From positions 1-41,827 of IMG/VR virus record IMGVR_UViG_3300036393_000033: a stretch of 41,827 nucleotides of DNA, one strand, 5' to 3'. This DNA is from a virus. The notes beneath the pieces were generated by a model, which was given only the letters and a program-made list of their open reading frames with translations, ran no database searches and was not told the origin of the DNA. Below, piece by piece: positions 1 to 7,760 of the stretch; position 1 is the first letter of the stretch, and each line of letters begins with the position of its first letter. The position numbers and the translations under genes are program-made.

Positions 1-378
1 TCAGAATCGCCTGTCCAAATCCCAAAGATCATAACCCACCGGCCCGGCCGACGCATCTGGGATCAGGGAGCAGACGACAAGATAGTCGCGGCCGCCGATC
101 ACCTTTGCATAATGAGCGCGGCCATCGGCCACGATCTTCTTCGCGCAGGCCGCCGCACCCTCGCCAACTATCGTTGCGACCTGCGCGCGTTGCGCTTCGG
201 TCATTCTGGCCCAGCGGCGGCGCGCATAGGTCTCGTGCCAGGCCTGGCCATACTCAATCGCGTCGCGGCGGCTGCCAGCTTGCAGCTGTTGCGCGTTGCG
301 GAAATCGGCCTCCGCCTTCAGCCGCCGCTCACGGGCGGTGCAATCAGCCGAGACCCGGATCATTTCGAATTTTGCCAC
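1..378 (-). CDS. Hypothetical protein, 125 aa
   Basis: I do not recognise a family. The GTG start is preceded by GGAG seven bases upstream; an internal ATG at residue 6 lacks such a site. The protein is rich in Arg and Ala in its first two thirds, with a long predicted helix around residues 15-75, then a short hydrophobic strand-like part (YLVVCSLI, about residues 99-106) and an acidic-basic tail. No signal peptide or membrane segment is visible. It lies at the very edge of the window, on the same strand as the late operon but separated from it by two opposite-strand genes. The reading frame is convincing; the function is open. Confidence 0.6.
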   Translation of the reverse strand: MAKFEMIRVSADCTARERRLKAEADFRNAQQLQAGSRRDAIEYGQAWHETYARRRWARMTEAQRAQVATIVGEGAAACAKKIVADGRAHYAKVIGGRDYLVVCSLIPDASAGPVGYDLWDLDRRF

Positions 379-698
379 TTCTCATCTCCGCCCCCGACCA
401 GCGAGGCGCCCGCCATCCCTCCGGGAAGGAGAGGCGGGTTTGGACCCCGCCCCTCCCTTTGTCATCCGAACCTGATGTCGATTTTAAGTGAGAGGTGGAA
501 CTTCACTTTTACCGACTTCAGCTTCCTGATGCACCAGCCGAAGATTTCCATCTTCGTCTCCCGGATTTCCGGACCGGACCACCCGGTCCGGTGAGATTGT
601 TTATACGCACTGAGTTAGTTTTATGCAACAAAAAAACGCACTGAGAGCAGATTTTATTTTCTTGACCGACTCGGCAGAACATTCGCAGAACATCACGC
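379..698. other. Non-coding left-end region
   Basis: No credible gene lies here. It holds an imperfect GC-rich inverted repeat (428-438 with 446-456, one mismatch), a perfect 9-bp inverted repeat CCGGACCGG/CCGGTCCGG (569-577 with 583-591, spacer ACCAC), and then an unusually AT-rich stretch (about 592-665) with a 10-bp direct repeat. It separates a minus-strand gene from a plus-strand gene, so it should contain divergent promoters. It could also be near an attachment or other end-specific site of the phage, but nothing proves that. Confidence 0.5.
605..645. repeat. Direct repeat ACGCACTGAG, two copies
   Basis: ACGCACTGAG occurs at 605-614 and again at 636-645, exactly 31 bases apart (about three helical turns), within an AT-rich stretch 54 bases before the plus-strand gene at 699. 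The spacing on one face of the helix fits a binding site for a regulator or recombination protein. No function is proven. Confidence 0.5.
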
Positions 699-971
699 AT
701 GGAACAGCACAATGTCGAAGTCACCCCGGCGGAGTTCGAGACCGCGCTGCGCATCTGGCTGCGCACCGCACCGAAAGCGATCGAGGCGCGCTACGTGCGC
801 TGGCTCAAGCTGGCGGAGCAGAAACGGCAGAGCCGCGAGGATATGGTGGACCTGCCGCGCGAGTTCGCCGCCGTCGCGCGCGCCAAGCTGGTGCAGGCCG
901 GGTGGAAGATCGTCCGCCGGCCGATCGAGCCGCCAGCCTCGCCTCCGCCCTGGAGCGGATACGTCGAATGA
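699..971 (+). CDS. Hypothetical protein, 90 aa
   Basis: A small basic, mostly helical protein, about 75 residues followed by a Pro-rich tail (residues 76-86). The ATG at 699 has no strong ribosome site. Its stop overlaps the start of the next gene as ATGA (968-971), so the two genes are translationally coupled. It runs against the late operon, which is typical of an independently transcribed accessory gene at a prophage end. I do not recognise the family. Confidence 0.6.
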   Translation: MEQHNVEVTPAEFETALRIWLRTAPKAIEARYVRWLKLAEQKRQSREDMVDLPREFAAVARAKLVQAGWKIVRRPIEPPASPPPWSGYVE

Positions 972-1288
972 CGCCCTTCGAAAGAGAGCGCGAAGCCCGG
1001 ATCGCCGCCAAGCGGGCCTGCCCATTTCCGCATTGGCTGGCCGCCCAGCAACGCCGCGATGACTATATCGGACACCTCGCCCGCGCGGTCGCATGCGACG
1101 GCAAGCTGCCCCGACGCGCCACCGTTCGCGAAAGCTGGCGCCACTTCAACTGTTCAGGCATCGATCACGACACCATCACCGCCGTCATGGATGCGATCAA
1201 CGAATGGAGGCGGTTCATCACTAATATGGTCAAGGCTACCCGCCTTTGCGCGGCATCTCCACCGGCGCGTCAACGCAATCGACCTTAG
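968..1288 (+). CDS. YozE SAM-like domain protein
   Basis: Residues 16-83 resemble the YozE_SAM_like fold: a Phe-Pro-x-Trp-Leu opening (FPHWLAAQ), then RRDDYIGHLARAVACDG, a Pro before the third helix, and a closing helix ending in WRRF. YozE-like proteins are small helical bundles of unknown role found in Firmicutes and in phages. The ATG overlaps the stop of the preceding gene. The last 20 residues overlap the 3' end of the opposite-strand o-spanin gene, so the C-terminus is less certain. Accessory function is inferred from position only. Confidence 0.65.
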   Translation: MTPFEREREARIAAKRACPFPHWLAAQQRRDDYIGHLARAVACDGKLPRRATVRESWRHFNCSGIDHDTITAVMDAINEWRRFITNMVKATRLCAASPPARQRNRP

Positions 1289-1556
1289 CCCCTGCTTCCA
1301 CGAACCACCGGCACACCCGCTTGCCCGCAGCGCTGAGGCCATCGCCCCAGGCCTCGATCGCTTCCGAATGCAGCGCGGCTGCGGTGTCGTTGTTCACGAT
1401 GTCGCCTTTGGGCAGCGGCTTCGGAGCGGTCAGCGCCTCAATGTCCGCAGCCGGCGGCGTCGGCATCCGCACCACGACCTGCTTGCCGCAAGCGCTGACA
1501 GCCAAGAGCGCGGGTAGCATTGCCAGTGCGTGACGGCGCGGCGGCTTTGATCGCAT
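1236..1556 (-). CDS. o-spanin, Rz1-like outer-membrane lipoprotein
   Basis: A basic start (MRSKPPRRH), a hydrophobic stretch and a lipobox VSAC with Cys at residue 23 mark a lipoprotein signal; the mature part is Pro- and Ala-rich. The gene begins inside the 3' part of the i-spanin gene in another frame, the classic Rz/Rz1 arrangement. In the final step of lysis the o-spanin anchors in the outer membrane and joins the i-spanin across the periplasm so the membranes fuse. It is the last gene of the leftward late operon. Its 3' end converges with and overlaps the YozE-like gene by 53 bases. Confidence 0.75.
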   Translation of the reverse strand: MRSKPPRRHALAMLPALLAVSACGKQVVVRMPTPPAADIEALTAPKPLPKGDIVNNDTAAALHSEAIEAWGDGLSAAGKRVCRWFVEAGAKVDCVDAPVEMPRKGG

Positions 1557-1809
1557 CGACTCGTTCCTTCTGTTGCGTTTTCAGCCGCTCCCCGTCCTTC
1601 ACGCGCTGGGCTGCGGCGATTTCATTGGCTGCGGCGAGGATCCGCAGCGCGGCGGCATTGGCCTTTTCAAGCGCGGCCTGCTGGCGGACGCGCTCGTGCG
1701 ACGCCCCGCTGCATTGGCCCAGCAGGAAGGCTGGAGCGGCTGCGATGAGCGCGCCAACGCCCGCTTTCCACCAGTTTCGCGCGAAGGTCAGGATGGCGAG
1801 CGGGATCAT
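1438..1809 (-). CDS. i-spanin, Rz-like inner-membrane protein
   Basis: A 123-residue protein with one N-terminal membrane segment (about residues 15-31, WKAGVGALIAAAPAFLLG) followed by a long Ala/Gln/Glu/Lys-rich helix (about 35-90) suited to a periplasmic coiled coil. With the overlapping lipoprotein gene it forms a two-component spanin. The ATG overlaps the stop of the upstream holin-like gene as ATGA. A longer frame continues upstream but only runs antisense-like through the holin gene, so I chose the coupled ATG. The assignment rests on architecture and position, not on sequence identity. Confidence 0.75.
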   Translation of the reverse strand: MIPLAILTFARNWWKAGVGALIAAAPAFLLGQCSGASHERVRQQAALEKANAAALRILAAANEIAAAQRVKDGERLKTQQKERVDAIKAAAPSRTGNATRALGCQRLRQAGRGADADAAGCGH

Positions 1810-2078
1810 GGCGCGGACTCCACCGGCACAGGCTCGGCCAGCGTGTTTGTCACCGTGACAGGCGTCGGCGCGTCGTCCTTCGACTTGCCCCCGCTTGAAG
1901 AGCCGAGCCAGAAACCGAAAGCCAGGACCGCGAACGATTTCCAGGTGCCGATCACGTCGCCGCGCAACGCCGCATCGCTCGAATAGAACACGGCCCAGCC
2001 GGAAAAGATCGCATATCCGAAGATCGCGACCAGGCACATGGCGACCACGATCCGAAGATGCGGCACCCGCGCGCTCAC
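1806..2078 (-). CDS. Putative holin, two membrane segments
   Basis: A 90-residue protein with two hydrophobic segments (about residues 10-30 and 46-60), a short connecting loop and a hydrophilic, Lys- and Asp-containing C-terminus after GSSSGGKSKDD. This size and topology fit a class II-type holin that opens the inner membrane to release or activate the endolysin. The GTG start is chosen because it overlaps the preceding stop as GTGA; the gene's own stop overlaps the i-spanin ATG. The other small membrane proteins of the cassette are alternative holins. Confidence 0.6.
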   Translation of the reverse strand: MSARVPHLRIVVAMCLVAIFGYAIFSGWAVFYSSDAALRGDVIGTWKSFAVLAFGFWLGSSSGGKSKDDAPTPVTVTNTLAEPVPVESAP

Positions 2079-2176
2079 CGCAGCACCCAAGCGAACGCGA
2101 AGCCGGCCGCGAAGATGAACGCCGCCACGCCCGCCAGCGCGCCATAGGCGCAGCGGATAACCTGCCTCTGGTTCAT
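2075..2176 (-). CDS. Small membrane protein, 33 aa
   Basis: A short gene: MNQRQVIRCAYGALAG, then a hydrophobic helix to about residue 31, ending in VLR. It overlaps the endolysin stop as ATGA at its start and the holin-like GTG as GTGA at its end; both overlaps make a chance reading frame unlikely. A single membrane span without a periplasmic domain could be a holin regulator, an antiholin or a pinholin-like peptide. No family is recognised. Confidence 0.55.
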   Translation of the reverse strand: MNQRQVIRCAYGALAGVAAFIFAAGFAFAWVLR

Positions 2177-2721
2177 ATCGCATCCCCGATCCGGTTGGCG
2201 AGCCAGCCGTAGAGAAAGGCTTCGTTGGCGGGCCGGGTCTCGACAAGGCGCAGATACCGCTCGCCCTGCAGCGCCTCCAGCGCCTTCATGAGCACCCGCT
2301 CGCCGGCGGCACCGCGCAGCGTCTTGAAGCTGTTGAGCGAATGCAGCGTCATCGCGCCGATCTGACCGTCGATCGTGATATCAGGAAAGTCGGTGGCCCC
2401 GCGGTTCAGCCCGTTCAGCGCGCGCTGCAGAAACTGCGCAGCCACCCCAGGCCCCATATTGACGCCGGTGTCGAACAGCTCTTCCGCCACGCGCGGATAG
2501 ACCAGGAACACCTGATCGAAGCGCGGTGCCTGCCAGTAGCGCGCACGGTAGATCGCCTTGGCGGTCTCGCGCGGCAGGTCGCGCATCGGCCCGGCATAGT
2601 GATAGGCCCGCGCGACCTGTTCGGTGATGCCCCAGCGCGTCGGCCCGCCCCGGTCGGCGGGATGGTTGCTGTATCCGCCCTCACGGCCCAGCAGCGCGTC
2701 GATCATCGCTTCAACGGTCAT
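2173..2721 (-). CDS. Endolysin, glycoside hydrolase family 108
   Basis: The motif EGGYSNHPADRGGPTRWGIT (from about residue 14) is the signature of the GH108 peptidoglycan hydrolase family; the Glu of EGGY is the expected catalytic acid. A second conserved part, LFDTGVNMGPG, lies near residue 83, and the C-terminal third (ITIDGQIGAMTLHSLN) matches the peptidoglycan-binding domain usual in this family. Length, 183 residues, is normal. There is no signal peptide, so the enzyme should need a holin. The ATG overlaps the stop of the upstream coiled-coil gene. Confidence 0.9.
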   Translation of the reverse strand: MTVEAMIDALLGREGGYSNHPADRGGPTRWGITEQVARAYHYAGPMRDLPRETAKAIYRARYWQAPRFDQVFLVYPRVAEELFDTGVNMGPGVAAQFLQRALNGLNRGATDFPDITIDGQIGAMTLHSLNSFKTLRGAAGERVLMKALEALQGERYLRLVETRPANEAFLYGWLANRIGDAI

Positions 2722-2984
2722 ACATGCACCTTTCCAGTGAGAAGCGCCCATGCCGAGATCGCCGCGCCCACGATCCAGCCAAGTGTCGGGCTTTTCATGA
2801 TGGTGGAGACGATCGAGGCGGCGCCCTTTCGCTGATTATGCTCAGCCTCAAGCGCCGCGACCCGCACCGCGAGCGCGTCGATCTTCTGCCCGGCATTGTT
2901 CGTCGAATGGATCAGCTCACGCATCTGCCCGCGAATCTCGCCAAGCAACAAAGCCACCCCCGTCTCAAGCGGTTCTTGCGGCAC
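2718..2984 (-). CDS. Coiled-coil protein with C-terminal membrane span
   Basis: An 88-residue protein: a helical part with heptad spacing (about residues 10-50), then one hydrophobic segment (about 64-83) and a short basic end. The organisation resembles XhlA-type holin-associated proteins, although I cannot claim homology. The GTG start is preceded by GGAG at good distance; an out-of-frame ATG one base earlier gives only a Cys/Arg-rich shadow. It heads the lysis cassette and overlaps the endolysin start as ATGA. Confidence 0.6.
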   Translation of the reverse strand: MPQEPLETGVALLLGEIRGQMRELIHSTNNAGQKIDALAVRVAALEAEHNQRKGAASIVSTIMKSPTLGWIVGAAISAWALLTGKVHV

Positions 2985-3025
2985 ATTTTTACTCCGTGGT
3001 TTTCTCGTGTTTGCAGGCGGGACGA

Positions 3026-4288
3026 TCACTGCCCCAGCGCCTTGTCGAGCGCCTTCAGCCGCGCGCGGTCCTTGGCGAGCTTCCGGGTCAGCGCGTCGCG
3101 GCTCGCGGTGTCCGCCGGGATGCTGGCCCGCAGCGCGTCGCGCTCGGCGATGCGCGGATCGGGCGCGCGCATCGCCGCCAGCCATGTCGCCGCCATCGCC
3201 GCCGCCTTGGCCGGATCGGGCGCCGGCCCGGTCGCGGTGTTGCCATCCGGCGCCGCCGCCTTGCCCGCCACCACGAAGCGCGGCGCGAGATTGCCGCTCA
3301 CCACCGCGTCCGCCGCCGCCGCGATCCACGGATAGACCGGCCCGCCGATCACGGCGGGTCCGCCGCCGAGATTGACGACGATGTTCCCCTCGATCCGGGC
3401 GCGCGCGACCTGCGATGCGCCGATCGCGTTCCAGAGCGGCGCGACGATCACGTTGCGCAGGATCGAGACGTCGCGGTGGCCAAGGCCTTGCGCGATCAGA
3501 TTGGCTTCGTCGCCGAACCAGAAGCCCTGCGTGCGCCCTTCCGGGTCCGCCAGCACCAGATTGTCGCGGATGGTGACGTTGACCACGCCGGAAGCCTGCG
3601 ACGCGGTCCAGCCCTGCACCGCGTCGGGATGGTCGCCATCGGTGACCAGCCTGCCATCGACATAGACGGGCGGGATCGGGCGGAACCGCGTCATCCGGTT
3701 CTCCGCGATCAGCACGTCGCTGCACGCCGGAATGTTGATCGCGTCGGACCGGATCAGGTCGAAGTCGCTGCGCTGGATGGTGAGGCCGGCCGATTTCTCG
3801 ACCAGCACGCCGCGCACCAGCTCCTCGAACCGCACGCCGGTGGCGGACAGCCGCGCCGTGCCGGTCGCGACCAGGCCGTACATGTCGTTGCCCGGATCGC
3901 CGTCGCGGCTGCCGTGGATCGATCCGCCGGCAAAGGCGATGTCGCTGCCCCCCGCGATATCGACGATGCGCCCATAGTCAGGCTCGCCGCCGCGCTCGCG
4001 GCCGATATCCAGATCGGCGAACCGCAGATTGCCCGCATCCACCAGCTTGATCCCGGCGAACCGCGCGGGCCTGGCGGGATCGGCCGAGGCGATCGTCACC
4101 GGCCGCGCGAAGATCTTGGCGCTGAACGCGAACCGGCCATAATCGCCGGCCGCGAGCATGATCGTCTCGCCGCCTTGCGCGGCCTTCATCGCCGCGTCGA
4201 GGCCGGCCGCATCGGTGAGCGGGGCGGCAAGGCCAGGCGAACTCAACCAGGCAAGCGCGATCAGCGCCGCCAGCAGCAGCTTCTTCAT
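3026..4288 (-). CDS. Exported right-handed beta-helix protein
   Basis: A 420-residue protein. It opens with a clear Sec signal peptide (MKKLLLAALIALAWL, cleavage likely after GLAA, about residue 22). Then come a GETIMLAAGDY segment typical of pectate-lyase-like folds and many short rungs rich in Asp, Asn and Gly (about 45-330), then an Ala/Arg-rich helical tail. The closest fold expectation is a parallel beta-helix, as in polysaccharide lyases and tailspikes. GGGAG precedes the ATG. The gene lies between the tail fibre genes and the lysis cassette. A cleavable signal is odd for a virion protein; either it is exported by the lysogen or dying cell, or the hydrophobic end serves another role. 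Substrate unknown. Confidence 0.7.
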   Translation of the reverse strand: MKKLLLAALIALAWLSSPGLAAPLTDAAGLDAAMKAAQGGETIMLAAGDYGRFAFSAKIFARPVTIASADPARPARFAGIKLVDAGNLRFADLDIGRERGGEPDYGRIVDIAGGSDIAFAGGSIHGSRDGDPGNDMYGLVATGTARLSATGVRFEELVRGVLVEKSAGLTIQRSDFDLIRSDAINIPACSDVLIAENRMTRFRPIPPVYVDGRLVTDGDHPDAVQGWTASQASGVVNVTIRDNLVLADPEGRTQGFWFGDEANLIAQGLGHRDVSILRNVIVAPLWNAIGASQVARARIEGNIVVNLGGGPAVIGGPVYPWIAAAADAVVSGNLAPRFVVAGKAAAPDGNTATGPAPDPAKAAAMAATWLAAMRAPDPRIAERDALRASIPADTASRDALTRKLAKDRARLKALDKALGQ

Positions 4289-4310
4289 GTCAGTCTCCCT
4301 CGGATGAAAA

Positions 4311-4508
4311 TCAGGCGGCGGCTTCGATATCGCCCTGTTTCGCCCACACATGCTTGGGGCGGCCGTTCGCGTCCGTCGTGTCGATTGAATAGAGCCGATT
4401 GCCGTCGCGGCCGACCATCAGGCCGATCACCCAGCCGTCCCGGCCGCCGTCCAGCACGGAGACCTTGTCGTTGATATCGAAAGCGAATGATTTGGTCGTC
4501 GCGGGCAT
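4311..4508 (-). CDS. Small hypothetical protein, 65 aa
   Basis: A compact, probably all-beta protein (FDINDKVSVLDGGRDGWVIGLMVG) that could adopt an SH3-like barrel. GGAG lies eight bases before the ATG. It sits between the J-like fibre and the beta-helix protein and probably serves the tail tip or the beta-helix partner. Similar short beta proteins often follow phage fibre genes, but I do not recognise a named family. Confidence 0.6.
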   Translation of the reverse strand: MPATTKSFAFDINDKVSVLDGGRDGWVIGLMVGRDGNRLYSIDTTDANGRPKHVWAKQGDIEAAA

Positions 4509-4524
4509 GGTGCGTCTCCGTGGA

Positions 4525-7332
4525 TTAGCCGACCACCATCCAGGTCTGCGCCGCAGTATAAGTGCGGCCGACCGATCCGGTGACTTGGAAGGTGAAGGTG
4601 AAGGACTGGCGGCTGCCGGTCGTGTTCGTGTAGGTCGTGTCGCGGCCGTCCGCCGCCACCGGCTCGGTCGAGCTGAGCGCCAGCGAGTCGCCGACCGCGA
4701 TCGTGCCGCTTCCCGCGCCGCCGACCAGCACCTGCCCCTGCACCGCGCCGGAGCCGGATGTGCGCGTCGCCGAATAGCTCCAGCCGACGCTGACCGTCTG
4801 CCCAGCATCCAGCACCACGGTCGCGGTCCCGTTGACGCCATAGGCGGCGGGGGCGGCAGGCGTTCCGGGCGTGCCGGGATCGCCGGGCGGTCCTGTCGGC
4901 CCGGTCGGCCCGGTCGGGCCGGTGCTGCCGGGCGATCCCGGCGCGCCGTCCGCGCCCTTGATCAGCGACCAGCTATAGTCCGATGCCGTGCTGCTCTCGG
5001 TCGCGGTCGGCTTGTTCGCGGCGATGCCGATATAGGTGCGCGAACCCGGCGTGCCGTTGGTGAAGTTGACCGAACCGTCCGCGCTGTCCGCATAGGCGAT
5101 CCAGATATAGGTCGGCGCACCGTCCGCGCCGGGCGGGCCGGGGACGCCATCGGTGCCGTTCGATCCCTTGATCAGCGACCAGCTATAATCGCCTGGGGTG
5201 CTGCTTTCGGTCGCGGTCGGCTTATTGCCCGCGATCCCGATATAGGTCCGCGATCCGGGCGACCCGTTGGTGAAGTTGACCGAGCCGTCCGCGCTGTCCG
5301 CATAGGCGATCCAGATATAGGTCGGCGATCCGTCCGCGCCGGGCGGGCCGGGGACGCCCTGCGGGCCGGTCGCGCCTGCCGGGCCTTGCGTTCCCGCGAA
5401 AGCGCTCGTGGTCACCGGGCCGAGGATCAGGCGGCCGCCGCGAACGCCGCGCGCCGCATAGCTGACGCTCACCTGATAGGCTTCGCCGCTCTTTACGGCG
5501 GTGATGATCTTGCTGGTGGTCGCGGTGATGTCGCTTCCCGCCGCGATCCAGCCGGCATCGGGGTCCATGCCGGCGCCGGTATAGACCCGATACTCGAATA
5601 TGACGGCCGAGACCGATGCCGGCGCCGCGCCTTCGATCACGAGCGCAGGCACCGTGACCCCTGCCGAGACGATGCTCGTCGCCGTGATCGCCCAGTCCGA
5701 AAGGCCCGGCGTCGGCACCAGCGGCGGCCCCGACACGCTCGGGGTCGGCGGCGCCGTCGTCGTCTGCCCCAGCGCGAACGCGTGCTTGGCCGTCGTCTCG
5801 CTCCGCGCCGTGATCGTCACCACCGCGCTGCCGGGATCGAGGCCGCGATTGAGCAGCAGGATCGGCTGGTCGCTCAGACCGGTTTCGGGCAGGTGCGCGG
5901 TCAGGCAGTCGCCGGGCTTATAGCCATACCAGCGCAGTTTGAGCGGGATAGAGATAGGCCCGAACTCGCGCGCATTTTCGATGTCATACCGCGCGAGTTG
6001 CGCCGGCTGCTCCACCGGCTGCCCCGCCTCCACCTGCACCAGCGGATATTCGATCTCGCGCGTCCGCTGGCCGCCATCCTCGGTCACATGCGCTGCGACC
6101 CGCACCGGTGCGCCGGGAACGATCTCCCAGTCATGATCCTCGCTGCGATAGCGCGGGATGACGCCGTTGATCCGGTTGCGCTGCGGCTGGGTCGCCTGCA
6201 CGCTCACCTCGCCTTGCGCCAGATCGTCGATCGTGATCGTGGCCAGGCTCACCCGCGGGGTGTTGACCAGGCAGCCGATCTGCGCGCCCAGCCGCATCGG
6301 CTCGCCGCCGCCCGCCTGCAGGATCGCCTTCAGCACTTCCCATTTATTGTCGGTTGAATAAACGACGCCGCCGACCGTCCAGCCATTCGCGGCGGCCACA
6401 TTCGCGCCCTCGACAAAGCTGGCGACGATGACGCCGCTTATCGGCATGCCCACGCCCATCACCCGCTGGCCGTTCTGGTGGCGGCCGATCAGCCAGGTCA
6501 GCGCGTGCAAAAAGGGGTTTTGGCTAAAGACCCAGCTCGCCTCGTCGTTCGCGCGGCAGCTGCCCGATCCGCCCGGATAGCTGCTGTCGAGGCGCGGGTC
6601 ATACACTTTGACGCCCTGCACGACCCAAAGCGGCTTCGGCGTGCCGCCCTGATAATGGTTGCTTTTCGCGTCGAACCGCAGCCGCCACATCGACGCGGCC
6701 AGGCCGGACAGCTTGGCATCGCTGCCGAACCCGCTGGGCCGCGCCGACGCGCCGGCGGCGACGGCCAGCGCCGCGCTCTCCGGGCAGGCCCCCAGCTGCG
6801 ATTTCTGCCACATATAGCCGGCGAAGCTGCCGCCGGCATTGCCCGCGCCGTCGAACGTGACGGCTTCGCCGTCGGCCTTGAAGCCGTCATAGCCCTGGAT
6901 CGGCCCGAGCGAGTGGACCACCACGAAATCGTCCAGATCGTTCGGGGTCTTGTCGGACCAGCCGTCGCTGTTGCCGCGAAACACGATGAACCCGCCGCTG
7001 CCGCTGCGGCCCATCAGATAGGGGATGCCGGCGTTCGGATCGGCGTTGAACTGCGATTGCGCGCCGGTCGCGGCGATGCTCGGCTTCTTGGCGGTCAGCC
7101 CGCTCGCGAGACTGAGCGCCGACGATGCCAGCAGCAGCGTGCCGGCCGAAAGGCCGAACAGGCTGGCCCCCGTCGCCGCGACCGTGAAGCCGGCCGTGGC
7201 GAACGTGGTGCCGCCGATCGCGAGCGTCGTCGAGGCGGCGGAGAGCGCGGGCGCCGTGCCGACGCCGGCCGTGGCGATCGTGATCGCGGCCACCGCCACC
7301 ACCACCGCCGCCACCTTCAGGACTTTCGACAC
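4525..7332 (-). CDS. Tail-tip host-specificity protein, J-like
   Basis: A 935-residue protein placed at the end of the tail-tip genes. It starts with a hydrophobic, Ala/Thr-rich part (residues 5-75), goes on to a central region resembling the hub and baseplate domains of J-like proteins (about 90-520, including IPYLMGRSGSGG and a YDPRLD motif), and ends in collagen-like Gly-X-Y blocks (about 645-668, 729-743 and 794-822). The blocks separate two near-identical modules beginning TYIWIAYADSADGS. J-like proteins sit at the tail tip and recognise the receptor. The GTG at 7332 is chosen for its GGAG six bases upstream; another GTG lies at 7344. It overlaps the NlpC-like gene by 16 bases. Confidence 0.85.
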   Translation of the reverse strand: MSKVLKVAAVVVAVAAITIATAGVGTAPALSAASTTLAIGGTTFATAGFTVAATGASLFGLSAGTLLLASSALSLASGLTAKKPSIAATGAQSQFNADPNAGIPYLMGRSGSGGFIVFRGNSDGWSDKTPNDLDDFVVVHSLGPIQGYDGFKADGEAVTFDGAGNAGGSFAGYMWQKSQLGACPESAALAVAAGASARPSGFGSDAKLSGLAASMWRLRFDAKSNHYQGGTPKPLWVVQGVKVYDPRLDSSYPGGSGSCRANDEASWVFSQNPFLHALTWLIGRHQNGQRVMGVGMPISGVIVASFVEGANVAAANGWTVGGVVYSTDNKWEVLKAILQAGGGEPMRLGAQIGCLVNTPRVSLATITIDDLAQGEVSVQATQPQRNRINGVIPRYRSEDHDWEIVPGAPVRVAAHVTEDGGQRTREIEYPLVQVEAGQPVEQPAQLARYDIENAREFGPISIPLKLRWYGYKPGDCLTAHLPETGLSDQPILLLNRGLDPGSAVVTITARSETTAKHAFALGQTTTAPPTPSVSGPPLVPTPGLSDWAITATSIVSAGVTVPALVIEGAAPASVSAVIFEYRVYTGAGMDPDAGWIAAGSDITATTSKIITAVKSGEAYQVSVSYAARGVRGGRLILGPVTTSAFAGTQGPAGATGPQGVPGPPGADGSPTYIWIAYADSADGSVNFTNGSPGSRTYIGIAGNKPTATESSTPGDYSWSLIKGSNGTDGVPGPPGADGAPTYIWIAYADSADGSVNFTNGTPGSRTYIGIAANKPTATESSTASDYSWSLIKGADGAPGSPGSTGPTGPTGPTGPPGDPGTPGTPAAPAAYGVNGTATVVLDAGQTVSVGWSYSATRTSGSGAVQGQVLVGGAGSGTIAVGDSLALSSTEPVAADGRDTTYTNTTGSRQSFTFTFQVTGSVGRTYTAAQTWMVVG
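4955..5359. repeat. Internal duplication in the fibre gene
   Basis: Two copies of about 195 bp (4955-5149 and 5165-5359, period 210) differ at scattered positions. Each encodes a collagen-like piece plus a module with TYIWIAYADSADGS and DYSWSLIKG. The sequence similarity shows duplication; length change by recombination between the copies would alter the reach of the fibre. Confidence 0.85.
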
Positions 7333-7760
7333 GTCACTCTCCACGCCGTTTCGAACATGACGGGCTGCAGCACGGTCGCGCCTTCATCGCCGTAGAACCC
7401 CAGCACCCGGCCATTGCCGAGCGCGATGGTCAGCGCCTCGAACGCCGCGCCTTCTTCCTGCGGCAGCCGCACGACATCGCCGGCGATGGCGGCGGCGGCG
7501 GGAATGCGTTCCAGTCCCAGGCTTTCCAGCACGGCGGAGAGGTCTGCGAAACCCGCCCGCTTCATCGCCTTGGCCGCGCCGATCGCGCTGCGGTAGCGGC
7601 CCCATTTCGACAGCAGCAGCCGGTGGCCCATCGCTTTAAGGTGATAGGCCACCATCTGCCCGCAATCGGCGCTGCCCCAGGCGAAGGGCCGGCCCTTGAA
7701 CCGGTCGAGCGTCGCCTGCGTGATCGCCACGCGGCGCACCATTTCGGGACTGGCCTTCAT
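7317..7760 (-). CDS. NlpC/P60-like tail protein (DUF6950-type)
   Basis: A 147-residue protein with FAWGSADCGQMVAYHLKAMG near residues 24-43: a Cys at the start of a helix, as in NlpC/P60-type papain-fold peptidases and the related DUF6950 tail proteins. A later GDVVRLP strand and a GFYGD segment fit the same fold. Such proteins sit at the tail tip between the hub protein and J, and may cut peptidoglycan during DNA entry. I see no certain catalytic His. The ATG overlaps the upstream stop (TGATG). Confidence 0.75.
   Translation of the reverse strand: MKASPEMVRRVAITQATLDRFKGRPFAWGSADCGQMVAYHLKAMGHRLLLSKWGRYRSAIGAAKAMKRAGFADLSAVLESLGLERIPAAAAIAGDVVRLPQEEGAAFEALTIALGNGRVLGFYGDEGATVLQPVMFETAWRVTCRKS

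Noticed and set aside
569-591. Terminator at the left end
   Set aside because: The inverted repeat is perfect but neither strand has a following T run.
1438-2145. Longer i-spanin with an N-terminal extension
   Set aside because: The extension is a shadow of the holin-like gene; the ATG at 1809 overlaps the preceding stop and starts just before the membrane segment.
2718-3725. A 335-residue protein ending in the coiled-coil membrane protein
   Set aside because: Its first 240 residues are an Arg/Gly-rich shadow of the beta-helix gene in another frame; the GTG at 2984 has a ribosome site.
4399-6357. Very long plus-strand frame opposite the J-like gene
   Set aside because: Arg/Gly/Ala/Asp-rich shadow with no domain or ribosome site; the minus-strand frame has clear fibre and collagen features.
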